From Linnemannia elongata (taxonomy: Eukaryota; Mortierellomycota; Mortierellomycetes; Mortierellales; Mortierellaceae), in assembly GCA_036320915.1 (NCBI GenBank), contig JAXBDG010000005.1, positions 2,734,001 through 2,798,000 of the forward strand: a stretch of DNA of 64,000 nucleotides, given 5' to 3'. The position numbers were made by a program, and so were the translations under genes. This document shows positions 20,251-31,839 of the stretch, piece after piece (the stretch's first letter is position 1; each line of letters opens with the position of its first letter). The notes under the pieces were generated by a model that had not been told where the DNA came from, did not search any database, and worked only from the letters and a program-made list of their open reading frames with translations.

Positions 20251-20451
20251 AATAGTATCATCGCCCTCTCTCCTCTTTCGCATTGTTACACCTTTCTTTC
20301 AGCGAGCAAGTGGTACATACTTCTTGGTAGCAAATGGCAGACATGGTACACCAATTGATTGGCGCCTTCTGCACCTTCTAATAGCCATATTTGGTTTGCC
20401 ACCTTAAGTTGAACTCAGGAAATGAAAGAAAGAGAAAGAGAGGAGTTGGTG

Positions 20452-21021
20452 TTCTTTCGAACAAATCCATAGAACAATGGGCTTAACCTCAGCAGATCGT
20501 AGCAACAAGGCTACCCTGCTCCTTAAATACCCCGTTCAATTAAGGTCGTCTACAATGGCTTCATCTCGTGAAATTAACATTAGCAAGTTCTTCACAAAAC
20601 CTTTCCGCTCTGCAAGATAATCCTACGTTCGTAATTCAGGACCGTGGGTCTATTCGTGTTCAACTAAAATGGCACAAGGCGTTAATAGTCGCATTCTAGC
20701 ACGGGTTCTGACTTAGAGGCGTTCAGCCATAACCCAACGGATGGTAGCTTCGGGCCATTGTCTGCTCAGGCAGGCCCATATACCAATTATCCGAATGAAC
20801 GGTTCCTCTCGTACCAAGTTCCATTACTATTGCAGCAACACTTCATCAGTAGGGTAAATCTAACCTGTCCCAGGACGGTCTAAAACCAGCTCACGCTCCC
20901 TATTAGTGGGTGAACAATCCAAGGCTTACTGAATTCTGCTTTAGTATGATAGGAAGAGCCAAGATCGAAGGATCAAAAAAGCAACATCGCTTTGAACGTT
21001 TGGCTGCTTCGAACCAGTTAT
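20452..21021 (-). pseudogene. 28S rRNA 3'-end fragment, copy G
   Basis: Minus strand from ATAACTGGTTCGAAGCAGCC to the 28S 3' terminus, about 570 nt. The last bases plus the GAACACCAACTCCTC tail resemble the tails of copies A, B and D. Substituted and non-functional. Confidence 0.9.
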
Positions 21022-21468
21022 AGTATGTGCTTTGTATTGTCCTTTGATGTAGTCCCTTTTGCTTTTGCCCTTTATTTTTGCTTACCCTTTGATTGTTTAT
21101 TTTGCATGCCCTTGATTTTGCTCTCTTGATCTTTCTTACATCCTCGCCGTATCGAACCCTTCTTCCTTCTTTTGTCTTTCAAGACTGGCTTATGTAAATA
21201 CCCCATTCACCCTAGCTCTCAACCTAACAACTTCCAGCCCATACAAGCCCTCACTCAGCTCGCACAACAATATCACCACAGAAACACCTGTACCGTCCTT
21301 GAATTACAACCACAGCTGAACATCCACCATATGTATGCTTGAACAGGATGCTTCATTGTTATCTCCTATGTACCGCAAATGTCGTGGGGCATGCATCTAA
21401 CCGACAAACTCTAAGCGTCTACTTATCCAGTAGGTCTTATTCTTATAAATTGAACAAAAACAGAAAGG
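21022..21468. other. degenerate CCTTTGAT repeats, then a promoter region
   Basis: 21035-21165 is the same kind of degenerate CCTTTGAT/CCCTTGAT repeat seen near 9555-9814. The remainder precedes the secreted-protein gene. Confidence 0.45.
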
Positions 21469-21876
21469 ATGAAAGTCTCTCTTATCACCTTGGTTGCTTT
21501 CATGCTCGCCATGGCACCCGCTGCCTCAGCCTACTTGAAGCACCTCTACTGTACAGACCAAAGTGGTCCATGCCCCTGCAACAAGGCCATAACGATCAGT
21601 ACACTATTGCGCGCTGTAGCAGCGCCGGTGGACAGATGTACCTCAATGTCTGCACTATCAGCAGCGAGCAGATACATCAAAAGTGGCGCAACGAAATCAA
21701 TTTACTGGAATTCCCTTACACCTCTTGCAGTGCTCAGCTGGGCGGCGCGTCGAAGTTGTGGAGAGGAAGGAGAGACAGAGTGCAACGTTTCCAACAAGCA
21801 GAAAACCTTAAATGTGACTGGCAAGAGTGTGCAAGCCAAGCCACGCGACCGCAAAAAAAAACGTTTCAGTATTTGA
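21469..21876 (+). CDS. small secreted cysteine-containing protein, probably frameshifted
   Basis: ATG at 21469 opens a good signal peptide (MKVSLITLVAFMLAMAPAAS), then a C....CPC segment. This frame continues to 135 residues but loses cysteine spacing and ends in a basic tail. A second plus-strand frame, open from 21339 to 22019, has a more protein-like stretch from about 21590 with regularly spaced cysteines (ARCSSAGGQMYLNVCTISSE, YTSCSAQL, KCDWQECAS). A one-base shift near 21590, or a missed intron, therefore seems likely. It may encode a secreted disulfide-rich protein. Family not recognised. Confidence 0.5.
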   Translation: MKVSLITLVAFMLAMAPAASAYLKHLYCTDQSGPCPCNKAITISTLLRAVAAPVDRCTSMSALSAASRYIKSGATKSIYWNSLTPLAVLSWAARRSCGEEGETECNVSNKQKTLNVTGKSVQAKPRDRKKKRFSI

Positions 21877-22139
21877 ACAACGCAGCCCCACAGGCCCTTG
21901 GCTCGATCCTTCTCTTTTCCATTCCTTTTCAAGTAGTGAGGAAGGTATGCTCCATCAGCCATCGATTTCTCTTTCAGGAGAATGTGATCACTCATCGAAC
22001 GATAACTACTTGCAGATGATCATTCAACCCTACCCCCGTACTCAACTAATAACCTTCCATTCCTTACAATCGAGTAGATTCCTTTTCAAACCGAGAAAAA
22101 CAATCTAGTTACTTTGAAAAGTTCCACCAAACAACAACC

Positions 22140-22783
22140 ATGCAGTTCTTTGTGAAGTCCCTTTCCGGCACTGTGGCCGTCAACGCCCAGGCCGGTGACA
22201 GCATCAGCAACGTCAAGTCCATCATCCAGGAGCGCGAGGGTACGTTCCTGATTTCATTCGTCGTTTGGGGCTCGTTTATATTGGCATTTTGGATGTTCAG
22301 GATGTTTGTCGTGTTATCCTCAGCGTGTCCTCAAACGACAAGCAAATCGCAAACAAGGACAAGAGGCAATAAAAACTTAACAAATGTCACACCTTGCTCT
22401 CACATCTACAACAAATAGGTATCGCCGCTGCTGTCCAGCGCTTGTCCTTCAACGGCAAGACCCTCTCCTCTTCCACCCTCCTCGCCACCATCCCCGCCAT
22501 GTCGACCTTCGACTTGAACATCGACCTTTTGGGAGGAGGCAAGAAGCGCAAGAAGAAGACCTACACCACCCCCAAGAAGATCAAGCACAAGAAGAGAAAG
22601 GTCAAGTTGGCCGTTCTCAAGTTCTACCAGGTCGATGGCAACGGCAAGATCACCCGTCTTCGTCGTGAGTGCCCCTCCGAGACCTGCGGAGCTGGTGTCT
22701 TCATGGCTTGGCACCACGATCGTCAGTACTGCGGACGCTGCGGTCTGACCTACGTCTTCAAGAAGGAGGGCGAGACTGCTTAA
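22140..22783 (+). CDS. RPS27A: ubiquitin-like/ribosomal protein eS31 fusion
   Basis: Two exons, 22140-22239 and 22419-22783, with intron GTACGT...AAATAG, give 154 residues. The C-terminal part is canonical eS31 of the 40S subunit: [39 protein letters not shown] and [14 protein letters not shown] with the zinc-binding cysteines. The N-terminal roughly 74 residues align with ubiquitin but are strongly diverged. Of the ubiquitin lysines, positions 6, 27 and 48 are kept, while 11, 29, 33 and 63 are changed. Ile44 is Ser, and the C-terminal LRGG is LLGG before GKKRKK. It would be cleaved after GG to release eS31. The ubiquitin-like part probably acts as a folding chaperone and may not serve as a conjugating ubiquitin. 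An AATAAA-like signal is at about 22978. Confidence 0.92.
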
Positions 22784-23088
22784 ATGCATTATCTCTCCTC
22801 CCCTCCTCCTTGGTTCTTCTCTCTGGTTCTTTTTGACGAGATGACAAATTGAAAAAAGATGGATATCACTTTTCTGCTGTGTGCTCCTCCATTCTGGCAG
22901 TTAGTTTTCTTCTTTTTTGTGGGCTTGAACAGCGCTGCGCATTCTTTTTTTTTCCTTTCTTGTTTCCAGTACCTGTCAATAAAATGGGACAAAGGCGAAT
23001 GTGTCGCTCTATTCACAAAAAGAAAAAAAAATGCTTTCGATATTATTGTGTATTTTTGACCTAGATGATCAGAAAATGAGCACTTAAA

Positions 23089-26000
23089 CTATCCAAGGTG
23101 CCAGACATGAGGCGGAAGCGTGTCGCGAGATGCTTGCACAGCTGCAATAGCCCGATTCAAATCCCATCCATTGGTCATCAATGCCTGAACCGCATACTGG
23201 TAAACCAGCCCCGATACCCGCATCAACTCGTCAGCCGCCGCATGCTGCTCCACCGACTATATCGAATTAGATCGCAAACAAAAAAAAGCAAGTAGAGAAT
23301 GGAATTGATGTGAGTTTTACCATTTGAAAAGGCTTACTAATGCGAGGAAGGATCATGGACATATTAGGCTGCAAGATGATGATAATAATTACCAAGCCGT
23401 CGGGGTGGTTGAGGGCGATAGGGGAAGGGGCCTGGTTGTTGGCAACTCTCAGTTCAGGGACAACGTTCACTCCTGGTTCTGGCTTCCATGCCTGATAGCC
23501 ATTATACTCTCGAACCATCAACTGGTCCGACACGATTACGCACTTCCACCCGTTCTGAGCAGCACTATTCACATAAACCATAAGAGAATAAAAAAGATGG
23601 GTATTCAGTGTATACGTAATATAATAGCATATCAATCATAAAAGGCAAGCATCCAAAACTTACAAAGAGTCGGCTGGAGCTGGAGTAAGGATAAAAGTCC
23701 GGTCGAACGACTTGCGGGCAGGGTTCGGGACAGGACCAGGTCTGTATTCCTCGAACTCGCCGTGAACAGACGCAAAGATACAGGTTTCCGTAGGAAGTAG
23801 CCCTCGTGTCTGCCATGCATCGACACATATCTTGCTGTCGTCCGACAAATCATGAACGGTCTTGGGGAAGTTTAGCAGGGCTTGAAGAACGATCGCCTCG
23901 TTGCCCATAAACAGCCTCGTTTCCCGAGATGCTACATCGAAGGAACGTATGAGGTTGATACCATGATCTAAAAACTAGCCACCACACGACCTCAGAGAGG
24001 AACAAACAGTACTTACAAGGCTCCTTGACAGTTTCAAAGTTGCGAGAACGAGCAAGGTATTCTGACCAGACAGATCGTTGCAGTGCTGTGTCGTTTTGGT
24101 TACGTTGACCGCCGTTCAGCTGTTGCTGTAATCGATTCAGTGATTCTTCTGGCAAGGCCACTGTACACGAAAAAACCGCATCGGGCTTGTAAACATATCC
24201 CAGATTCACCCGCTCGTCCGAGTCAAATAGTCCAAAGTAACTATTTGGTAGGAAGAAAAAGTTTCCAGTCAGCATCGGTCGAGGCAACGCAGCCTGGTAC
24301 GTCATATATCGGTAGGATTTACCTTGTGAGGAACTCAAGGACTGTTGCGTGTGTATCCGGTTCGCCAAAATAGTTGCCACGGATAGGCACTGGGAGTGCA
24401 ACCTTGCCCAATGGAATATTATCCAGGTTCACACCGAACGACATCCTGAAAACATTTACTTTGTCAAGCAGAGTGATCGACTTGATCAGTTCTGTCACTT
24501 TGCTATCATAAGCGTAAACGACGGTAGGGAGAAATGTTAAAGTTTATACCAACAGACTGTGTATGGCGGCACGTATAAGAGCAATCCGCTACCCTCAGTG
24601 GCGAGAAAGTACCTTCTGTAATCGGCGTCGTTACCATGGGCTAGGATCTCCCTGTCTCGCACGGGATTGTCGTCGAGGATCAGTTCTTTTAAGAACGGCA
24701 GTTTACCATCTCCACAGATGTGCCAAAGCTCTTCGTACGAGGAAATGTTATTGCCTTTCAGCGATAAGTTTCGTAGGTTTGGAAAGTACTGACTGAGGGA
24801 TGAAATCGACTGCAATGACGATAGACCATTGTGTGCCAGCGAGATCGTAGACGCCTAAGAGGAACACAAAGAACGCGCTAGTTAGCAGGTTATCACCACT
24901 CAGACACAAAACGACGGACATCATGTTGTCAAGCGAATGAAGGATAAGTAAAGTACATCAGGGAAGTACTGGGCTGCAGTCTTGAAGAAGAGTGCACCAG
25001 TGTCATGACGACCCGGGTTCTGTCCGGGAGGGGCAACACGACCTTGAAGGAGGATGGGGTCCGCCGCCATTCTCTCCATTTTCAAAAAACCATCATTGTG
25101 GCACGAATGGAGGTAAGCGCGCACAGTTTCAATGGCAGCATTGTTGTATTGGGTCTTGTCCTGGCGATCTCCGCCTTGTCCATCCAAAGCTGCGCCTGCC
25201 GAGGTTGTGATCACAAGCTATTGGCGAAATGGAAAAAGAGGTATATGTGCATAAGTATGATTGCGAAGTAACACGCTTCATGACATGCGTGCCTGGACAA
25301 CAAAAAGAGGTATGAAGGCGTACCTTGTGTGTGTTGAAGCGAATACCCGAGAGATCGCGAAGTGCCTTGGCCTGGTCCAGGTCCCCGACATGGTATGAAA
25401 CGGTGTCGTTTCTGAACATTGGCTAGATGTGAGAGATATTGTAAAGGTGAAATAGTAAAAGACGTGTTCAGCTCTTTGTGTTGCTCCTAATGTCAGTAGA
25501 CAATGCAGACCTACAAAGAACACACTGCTTCTTTGTTTCTTTGTTTCTTACGTTGGTCAGGTTGACTAGTGTTGGTTGGGCTCTCCGACAAAGAAATGCA
25601 GACAGGCCTGGGTCATTGATGACATCTTGTGCACCGTTCTGTCCACTGTTCTGGACCCTGATCTATATAAACGCAGGATGGTGATTCGTTGTTACGGTTA
25701 GAGCTGTTAATAATGGCTGTCTGTCGGTTGGGAATATTCCCTTCAAAGGACGAGTAGAGGAAAGTGCCTTACATAGACAATGGCACCATTACGGCGCTGG
25801 CCCTGACCATTTCCTTGCCGATTGTTGTTGCTGCGTGGGAAATAAGAGCGAGAACGCATTATTGTTCCATTGTCAGTCATCTGTGTAAATCTGAGCACAG
25901 AAGACTCTCACCACTCCTCACCCTCTTCGCATTTGTTAAAGAACCCAAAATGGACATACTGTTATGTGTGATCCACCATATCCAACTTACAAGTTGTTTC

Positions 26001-26583
26001 CTGGGCTACTTCCTCTACCGCCTCCTCGGCCATTGTTGTTGCTGTACTTCATATTCGTGTTGGTTCGAGCTCCCAAGCCCTGGACAAGACCACCACCTCG
26101 TCCTCCTCCTTCTCCTTCTCTTCCCCCTCCTTCTCTTCCCCCTCCTTCTCTTCCTCCTCCTCCTGCACCACCACCACCGCCACCACCGCGTCCACTTCCA
26201 TTGAAGCCTCCACGACCACCGCGTCCACCTCCATTGTAGCCGCCACGACCACCGCGTCCACCGCGACCTCGACCACTACCACCATCATTTCCACCATTAT
26301 TATTGTAATTGTAATTGTTATTGTTGTTGCCTCCAGCCCCTCCTGACCAACCGTTAACAATGGCTCCGAGAACGTTAGGGTTGATGCCTACGGGATTTCC
26401 ATTGCCATTGCCATAGTCATTACCATTGCCATAGCCATTGTTGTTGTGATTGCTGTTGGATGGTCCTCCACCTCCACCTCCGTTGTTGGGGTGCTGTCCA
26501 CCTCTTCCACCTCGGAAAGCACCTCGTCCACGTCCTCCTCCTCCGTTGGGGTTATGGTTGCCTCCTCCACCACCTCGAAGCAT
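23089..26583 (-). CDS. MEX67: mRNA export receptor Mex67/NXF1-like, 12 exons
   Basis: Twelve exons join in phase to 788 residues: 25991-26583, 25773-25830, 25552-25662, 25324-25422, 24957-25217, 24613-24854, 24323-24445, 24017-24240, 23664-23931, 23393-23564, 23321-23368, 23089-23256. Residues 1-217 are a Gly/Arg/Asn-rich RGG-type region. An RRM-like part (to about 370) follows. The LRR domain comes next (LSQYFPNLRNLSLKGNNISS, LKELILDDNPVRDRE), then an NTF2-like domain (about 470-720; ASVHGEFEEYRPGP, WKCVIVSDQLMVREY). The C-terminal UBA-like TAP-C domain has GLVYQYAVQALMTNGWDLNR. The protein carries mRNPs through nuclear pores with an Mtr2/NXT1-type partner. The very long RGG extension is unusual. 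It shares a bidirectional upstream region with the helicase gene at 27006. Confidence 0.9.
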
Positions 26584-27005
26584 GGCGCGGACTGTTTTGT
26601 GAGCTGAGTTTGGTTTAAGTTGTGAAAGGTGTGTATAAGCAAGTGTTCCTGAGTTGTTGGTTAATGGAACGCGTGCCTGAGTTGCAAGGGAATGAAGAAT
26701 AAGTGTGTTGAAAGAGAGAAGTGTTGCGAAAGTAAGAGTTGAAGCAAAGGAATAACAACAAAAGAAGAAGAAAGGATAAACTGGCTCCAAGTGTACATTT
26801 TTTTTTAAAGTTGAACACACTCCTCTTCCCCCCTGTGGGCGTTGTCAGACTTGTTCTTTGTGCCTGACCCTGTCTCCTTTGACGCCAGTCACACACTCAA
26901 CCACTTTCTTTCCTTCTTTGTTGATAACTTCAACAAATACCTCCACCGTTCGTTAATTCATCTTCATTCGACTGATCAGGATTAAAGCCCCTCCCCCCAT
27001 TCACC
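26584..27005. promoter_or_regulatory. divergent promoter region, MEX67 / CHL1-like
   Basis: 422 bp separate the two start codons, which face away from each other. No clear TATA box. The open frames crossing it are not coding. Confidence 0.5.
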
Positions 27006-30000
27006 ATGGACACACCACCCTGGACAACGACAAAAACACACCACTCAACCACCACTGATCCACCTCGCCCACAATCACCACACTCGCCCCACAACAACAA
27101 AGATATCAAAGACAACAAACAAAGTGACCAGCCCCCACTCGCCACACCCACATCCTTCCCCGCCTTCCCCTACCCAACCCCTTACGCGATCCAAACCCAA
27201 TTCATGCAACAGCTCTTTGAATGTATCGACCAGCGCAAAATCGGTATCTTTGAATCCCCCACAGGGACTGGAAAGAGTCTCAGTATGATCTGTGGTGCTG
27301 TTTCTTGGCTGTTGGAGCATGACCGTGTTGAACAGGAGCGTGCTCTTCTGGATCAGGATGCCGATAAGGAACTTTCTACTACCACTAGTACTAGTGGTGG
27401 TGTTTTGAACAAAAAGATCAACGATGATACGCCGGACTGGGTCAAGCAACACAGAGCCATCTCGGATGCGACGATCGAACGACAGGAACGGGATCGAAAA
27501 CGACAAGAGTTGGAGGAACGGGTGCAACGAATCAGGGATAGGGAGAAGAAGATGAGGGAGAGTATAGTCAGGAAACAGAAGCGGCAAGCTGCTGGGGCGC
27601 ATTCTATTGGAGGATATCGCCCCCATGGTGGACAACCCATCAAGAAGAAGGTAGTTACTCTACTTGGACATATAGTTCTCATTCTGGGCAGGATATATAT
27701 CTCTTCATTAAAGACTCGATTGTTAACCAATGACACGTGTGTGTGATGCTTGCTATCTTGTAAAATAATGAATAGAAAGACCAGGATTCGGATGATGATG
27801 AGCTAGATGATGGAGCGTTTCTGGTAGATGACTATGACAGTGATGACAACCAGAAGGACGGGCGGTCATCCAAGGGTGATAGCACTGAATACGGGAACAT
27901 CTCCAAAGAAGTCTTGGAACTTTTGAAAAGGTGATGAATGTCCTATCAACAAGATCTTAAATGTTTCTTGATACATTGAGGGCGAATCTATGCTAACTGC
28001 AAATGAATTTGGTCCGCATTTGTTTTGTCCAACCATAGTTTTGATGCGAAGGAGACGGCGCATAATGGACGGCGACCAGGATCTGGACTGGATGATGAAG
28101 ACCAAGAGCCCGATGTTCTGAAGGTACCTTTTTACTCTGTTCAAAGTTAATGAAGTAGCTCCGAAAAAACTGACACCACGTTAATCATTGACTGGATTAG
28201 ATTTACTATTGCTCAAGGACGCACTCACAGCTATCCCAATTCGTCGACGAGTTGCGCAAGACCTCCTATGGCGAGCACCTCCACGTCGTCTCGCTTGGTT
28301 CCCGCAAATCCCTCTGCATCAACGACAAGTTCCGCAAAAAGGCTTCCACCAAGAACCCTCACTCTGCATCTGGAGAACCTGTTGTTCATGTCAACAAACT
28401 AAACGATGCCTGCCTGGACGCTCAAAAGTCTGGGACACCTTCTGAACAGCGGTGTGAGTTCTTGCATACCCCTTCTTCGACCTTTGGATCTGCAGCTAGT
28501 CGGGTTGGTGGTCTGGATGATGAGGTGGGTGGTCCGGAATGGTGGAAGAGAGGGAGTAACAGTCTGGAGATGAATGGAGATGAGAAACTGTTGGAGTTTC
28601 GAGATCATACCCTGGCGCGTGTCCGGGATATTGAAGAACTAGCACAACTCGGATCAGAACTTGAGACCTGTCCGTACTATGGATCCCGACAGACCGTCCG
28701 ACACTGTCAACTGGTTACTCTCCCTTACAACCTACTCCTCCACTCGTCCACCCGCGAATCTCTCAAACTGGTCATTAAGGATAACATCCTCCTCCTGGAC
28801 GAGGCGCATAACCTGATCAACAGTCTTTTGCAGATGCATTCGGTCGCGATCACGCTGCCGCAGGTTGTGTTAGCGCAGGATCAGCTCCGGATGTACTTAG
28901 TCCGGTATGAAAGTCGGCTATCGAGTATAAATGAGGGGTATATCCGGGTGCTGATGCGGATCTTGCGGTGTCTTGTGGCGTTTGTTGAATCCTGGAAAAC
29001 TGGACCTTCTTCTTCGGGGAGCGCGACGGTGGCCACAAGTAATGGTGAGAAGCGGTCCTTCAAGCCGGTGGATCGAGTGATGAAGGTGAATGAGTTTCTA
29101 CACGCTGCCAACATGGACCATATCAACCTTTTCAAGGCACATGCGTACCTGGAGACCAGTGGCGTGGCGAGGAAACTTCAAGGGCTTCATGAGTCGTTGC
29201 AGAGGAAAGAGGCCAAAAAGTTGGCCAAGGCTGAGGGACGTGTGGGCAATAGTACCGCTGGTCGTGTCAAGATCCATTCAGGCGGCGGTCATTTCAATTC
29301 CTCGGCGGTGGGCTCACAAACTGCCACTCAAGGTGCCCAAAAGTCGACCTCGCCTATTTTGTTGGTAGTGGATGCGTTCTTGATGAGTCTGTTGAATGCA
29401 GATAACGATGGGCGTGTTATTGTGACGATGGAGGACGAAGGAGTAGAAGGCGGTGGCAGCCATGACGATGGAAGGGACGATGATGGTAGCAGCGGGCAAA
29501 CAGGATCTCTTATGGGACGAGAGAAGACCCAAGTGCCCGTTCTCAAGTTTATGCTCCTCAACCCTGCCAACGTCTTCAAGCCCCTGGTAGAAGAAGCCCG
29601 GAGCGTCGTCCTTGCAGGAGGAACCATGGAACCCGTCTCGGACCTCCTGTCCCATCTCTTCCCTTACCTCAAGGACCCTTCTGCCTCCTCTTCACTGACC
29701 AACAGTTTGGCAGAAAATCTATACCCGAGGATCCACCGCTTCTCGTGTGGACATGTCATCCCTAAGGAGAACCTGATGGCTATTGTGCTGGAAAGGTCGT
29801 CTGTAGGGTCAACGCTCGAGCTGAATTTTGCCAACCGCAACCAAGACCAGGTCATTGACGGAATTGGACAGTCGTTGGCGAATCTGTTGAACGTGATTCC
29901 GGATGGAGTGGTTGTGTTCTTTGTGTCATACTCGTATATGGCTCAAGTTTTGTCGCGGTGGCAAGTCAAACCTCCTGCTGCTGCTTCTGGTCCAGGAGGC

Positions 30001-30678
30001 GCAGGCGGAGGTGGAGGAGTGTTGGCGAGCAAGAGTATCATGGAGAGAATCCAGGCGCGGAAACGAGTTTTTGTCGAACCTCGAGAAGCCACCGATGCAG
30101 ATCGGATGCTGAAGGAGTACCAGGACAGTATCGAGTCCAGACCTGAGCACGATCTTGGTCAGTCGACAACAGCTGCAGGGCCTCGTGGAGCAGTATTGTT
30201 TTCGGTGGTTGGAGGAAAGATGAGTGAGGGAATCAACTTTTCAAACCGGTTGGGTCGTGGAGTCATCATGATCGGCATGCCCTTTCCTAACAAGGGATCC
30301 CCCGAACTCCAGGAGCGCATGCGGTATATGGATCAAGTCCAACAACAGGAACTCCTCCTCCAATCCTCGTCCTCCCTCACACCGGCAAGATCCTCGACAT
30401 CGATGACACGAATGACGGCAGGAAGTGAGTACTATGAGAACTTGTGCATGCGAGCCGTGAACCAGTCGATCGGCCGAGCGATCCGACACCAGGGTGATTA
30501 TGCGGTGATTATCTTGATGGATCGACGATATGGCACCCCCAGGATCCGGAAGAAGTTACCTGGGTGGATTGGGAGCTCGCTGGAGACTTGCGAGCAGTTT
30601 GGACCGGTGATGAGTAAGCTCTCTGGATTCTTTCGTCAGAAAAAGACAGCTGCTACGACCAGCGCGTCGCGTCGATAA
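27006..30678 (+). CDS. CHL1: Chl1/DDX11-type Fe-S DEAH helicase
   Basis: Four exons (27006-27650, 27776-27930, 28039-28123, 28201-30678) join in phase to 1120 residues. Walker A FESPTGTGKSLS lies at about 83-92. An acidic and coiled insert is typical of Chl1. Four Fe-S cluster cysteines lie at about 334, 366, 380 and 452 (LCIND, NDACLD, QRCEF, ETCPYYGS). DEAH is at 495-498. Helicase C-terminal motifs are FSVVGGKMSEGINFSNRLGR and NQSIGRAIRHQGDYAVIIL. This XPD-like superfamily-2 5'-3' DNA helicase acts in sister-chromatid cohesion and fork processing. Residues 1-60 are Pro/Thr/His-rich and probably disordered. It is divergent from MEX67. Confidence 0.92.
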
Positions 30679-30912
30679 GTTGGTTGTATTAAAAGTCATT
30701 GCTCGCGTTCTGTATTCTTTGTTTGCCAAGTACGGGTGGACGCCTAGTTCAAGATCAGATCCATCTTTAATCTCTTTTGTCCGAGGGGTGACTGTTTGTG
30801 TTTTGATGCCCCTGTGGTCATTTTTTTGCCCTGAGGGTCCCTCGGCAAAGCAACTTGTGCACCCCTCCTCCTTTTACCACTTTCCCTCTCCCCTTCTCTG
30901 TCTCTCTTTTGA

Positions 30913-31089
30913 ATGGCATCAACGATACCAACAGCACCAGACGGATACATCCACGCTGGACCCGTCTCAGACTTCTTACCAACCCCCTCCCCCTCCTCTT
31001 ATGCATCAGAAACTAATGGCGATTCAGGAACCGACAATGCGAATGAACAAGACACGACCTCCCTCTGTCCTGCCGTCAGTGCACCCACC

Positions 31090-31122
<33 letters not shown>

Positions 31123-31839
31123 GAGACGTTAAAAGCGAGCTGTAAAACACAGGGAGAGGAGGGTCAGTTGATAAAAGTGATCGAGATCCCACAGCCGGCA
31201 GGTCGGTACCCGCCAGTGAAGCGGGTTGCTGTCAGTTTCTTTCATAACAAGTGGTATGCCTTTATTAATGTAAGTTCCTTTTTTTCTGTGCTGTGCCTGT
31301 GTGAGGCTAGCGCAGTCGTTGGCATTGCTGCTGTTGTTGCTGTTGTTGTTGTTCGTTTTGAAAAGTCCACGTATTTCAATTGATAGTTGAATTGACAATG
31401 ATGTGATCGAATGAAACAGATTTGTCCGCACCAGGGTTCGGCGTTGTCGAGGGGCACGATGACAGATATTGAGGATATGGGGATCGTCTGGGGCGCCGGG
31501 GTGACCTGCTCCCTCCACAGCTGGTAAGGATACTCGTCTTGTTTGGGTTCATGCATGCCCTTGGCACCCTCTCGCATTATGCCTACTCTTTCGAAGCACA
31601 AAAATTTAACTAACCCTCATCCTTTTCTCGCATTCCACATCAATACAACTATGCGCGTGCATGCGTGCGACGAATATAGGACGTTTGATGCGTCGTCGGG
31701 ACAGTCGGACTCGACGCGGTTTGTGATCGACACGCACGACGTGAAGGAGATTGATGGCCATGTCTTTGTTAGTCAGAAGCCCAAGAATGCGCATATCGCC
31801 GGACCACGGCGAGACTTTGGCGGTCGCGAGATGAATTAG
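30913..31839 (+). CDS. Rieske [2Fe-2S] domain protein
   Basis: Three exons (30913-31269, 31420-31523, 31680-31839; introns GTAAGT...AACAG and GTAAGG...ATATAG) join in phase to 206 residues. The N-terminal roughly 75 residues are Ser/Thr/Pro-rich with a Thr homopolymer from an ACA run. The Rieske fold follows: VKRVAVSFFHNKWYAFIN, then cluster ligands Cys121-x-His123 (ICPHQGS) and Cys149-x2-His152 (TCSLHSW), then strands FVIDTHDVKEIDGHVFVS. There is no second catalytic domain, so it resembles single-domain soluble Rieske proteins (RFESD-like), probably an electron carrier. Its partner is unknown. No targeting peptide recognised. It starts about 230 bp after the helicase, in the same direction. 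Confidence 0.8.

Noticed and set aside
22406..22789. Antisense frame over the eS31 exon
   Set aside because: Shadow of the biased eS31 codons; no independent signal.
25987..26820. Start of Mex67 at an upstream in-frame Met (MCSTLKKN...)
   Set aside because: The segment before 26583 is a T-rich leader; the ATG at 26583 opens directly into the RGG region.
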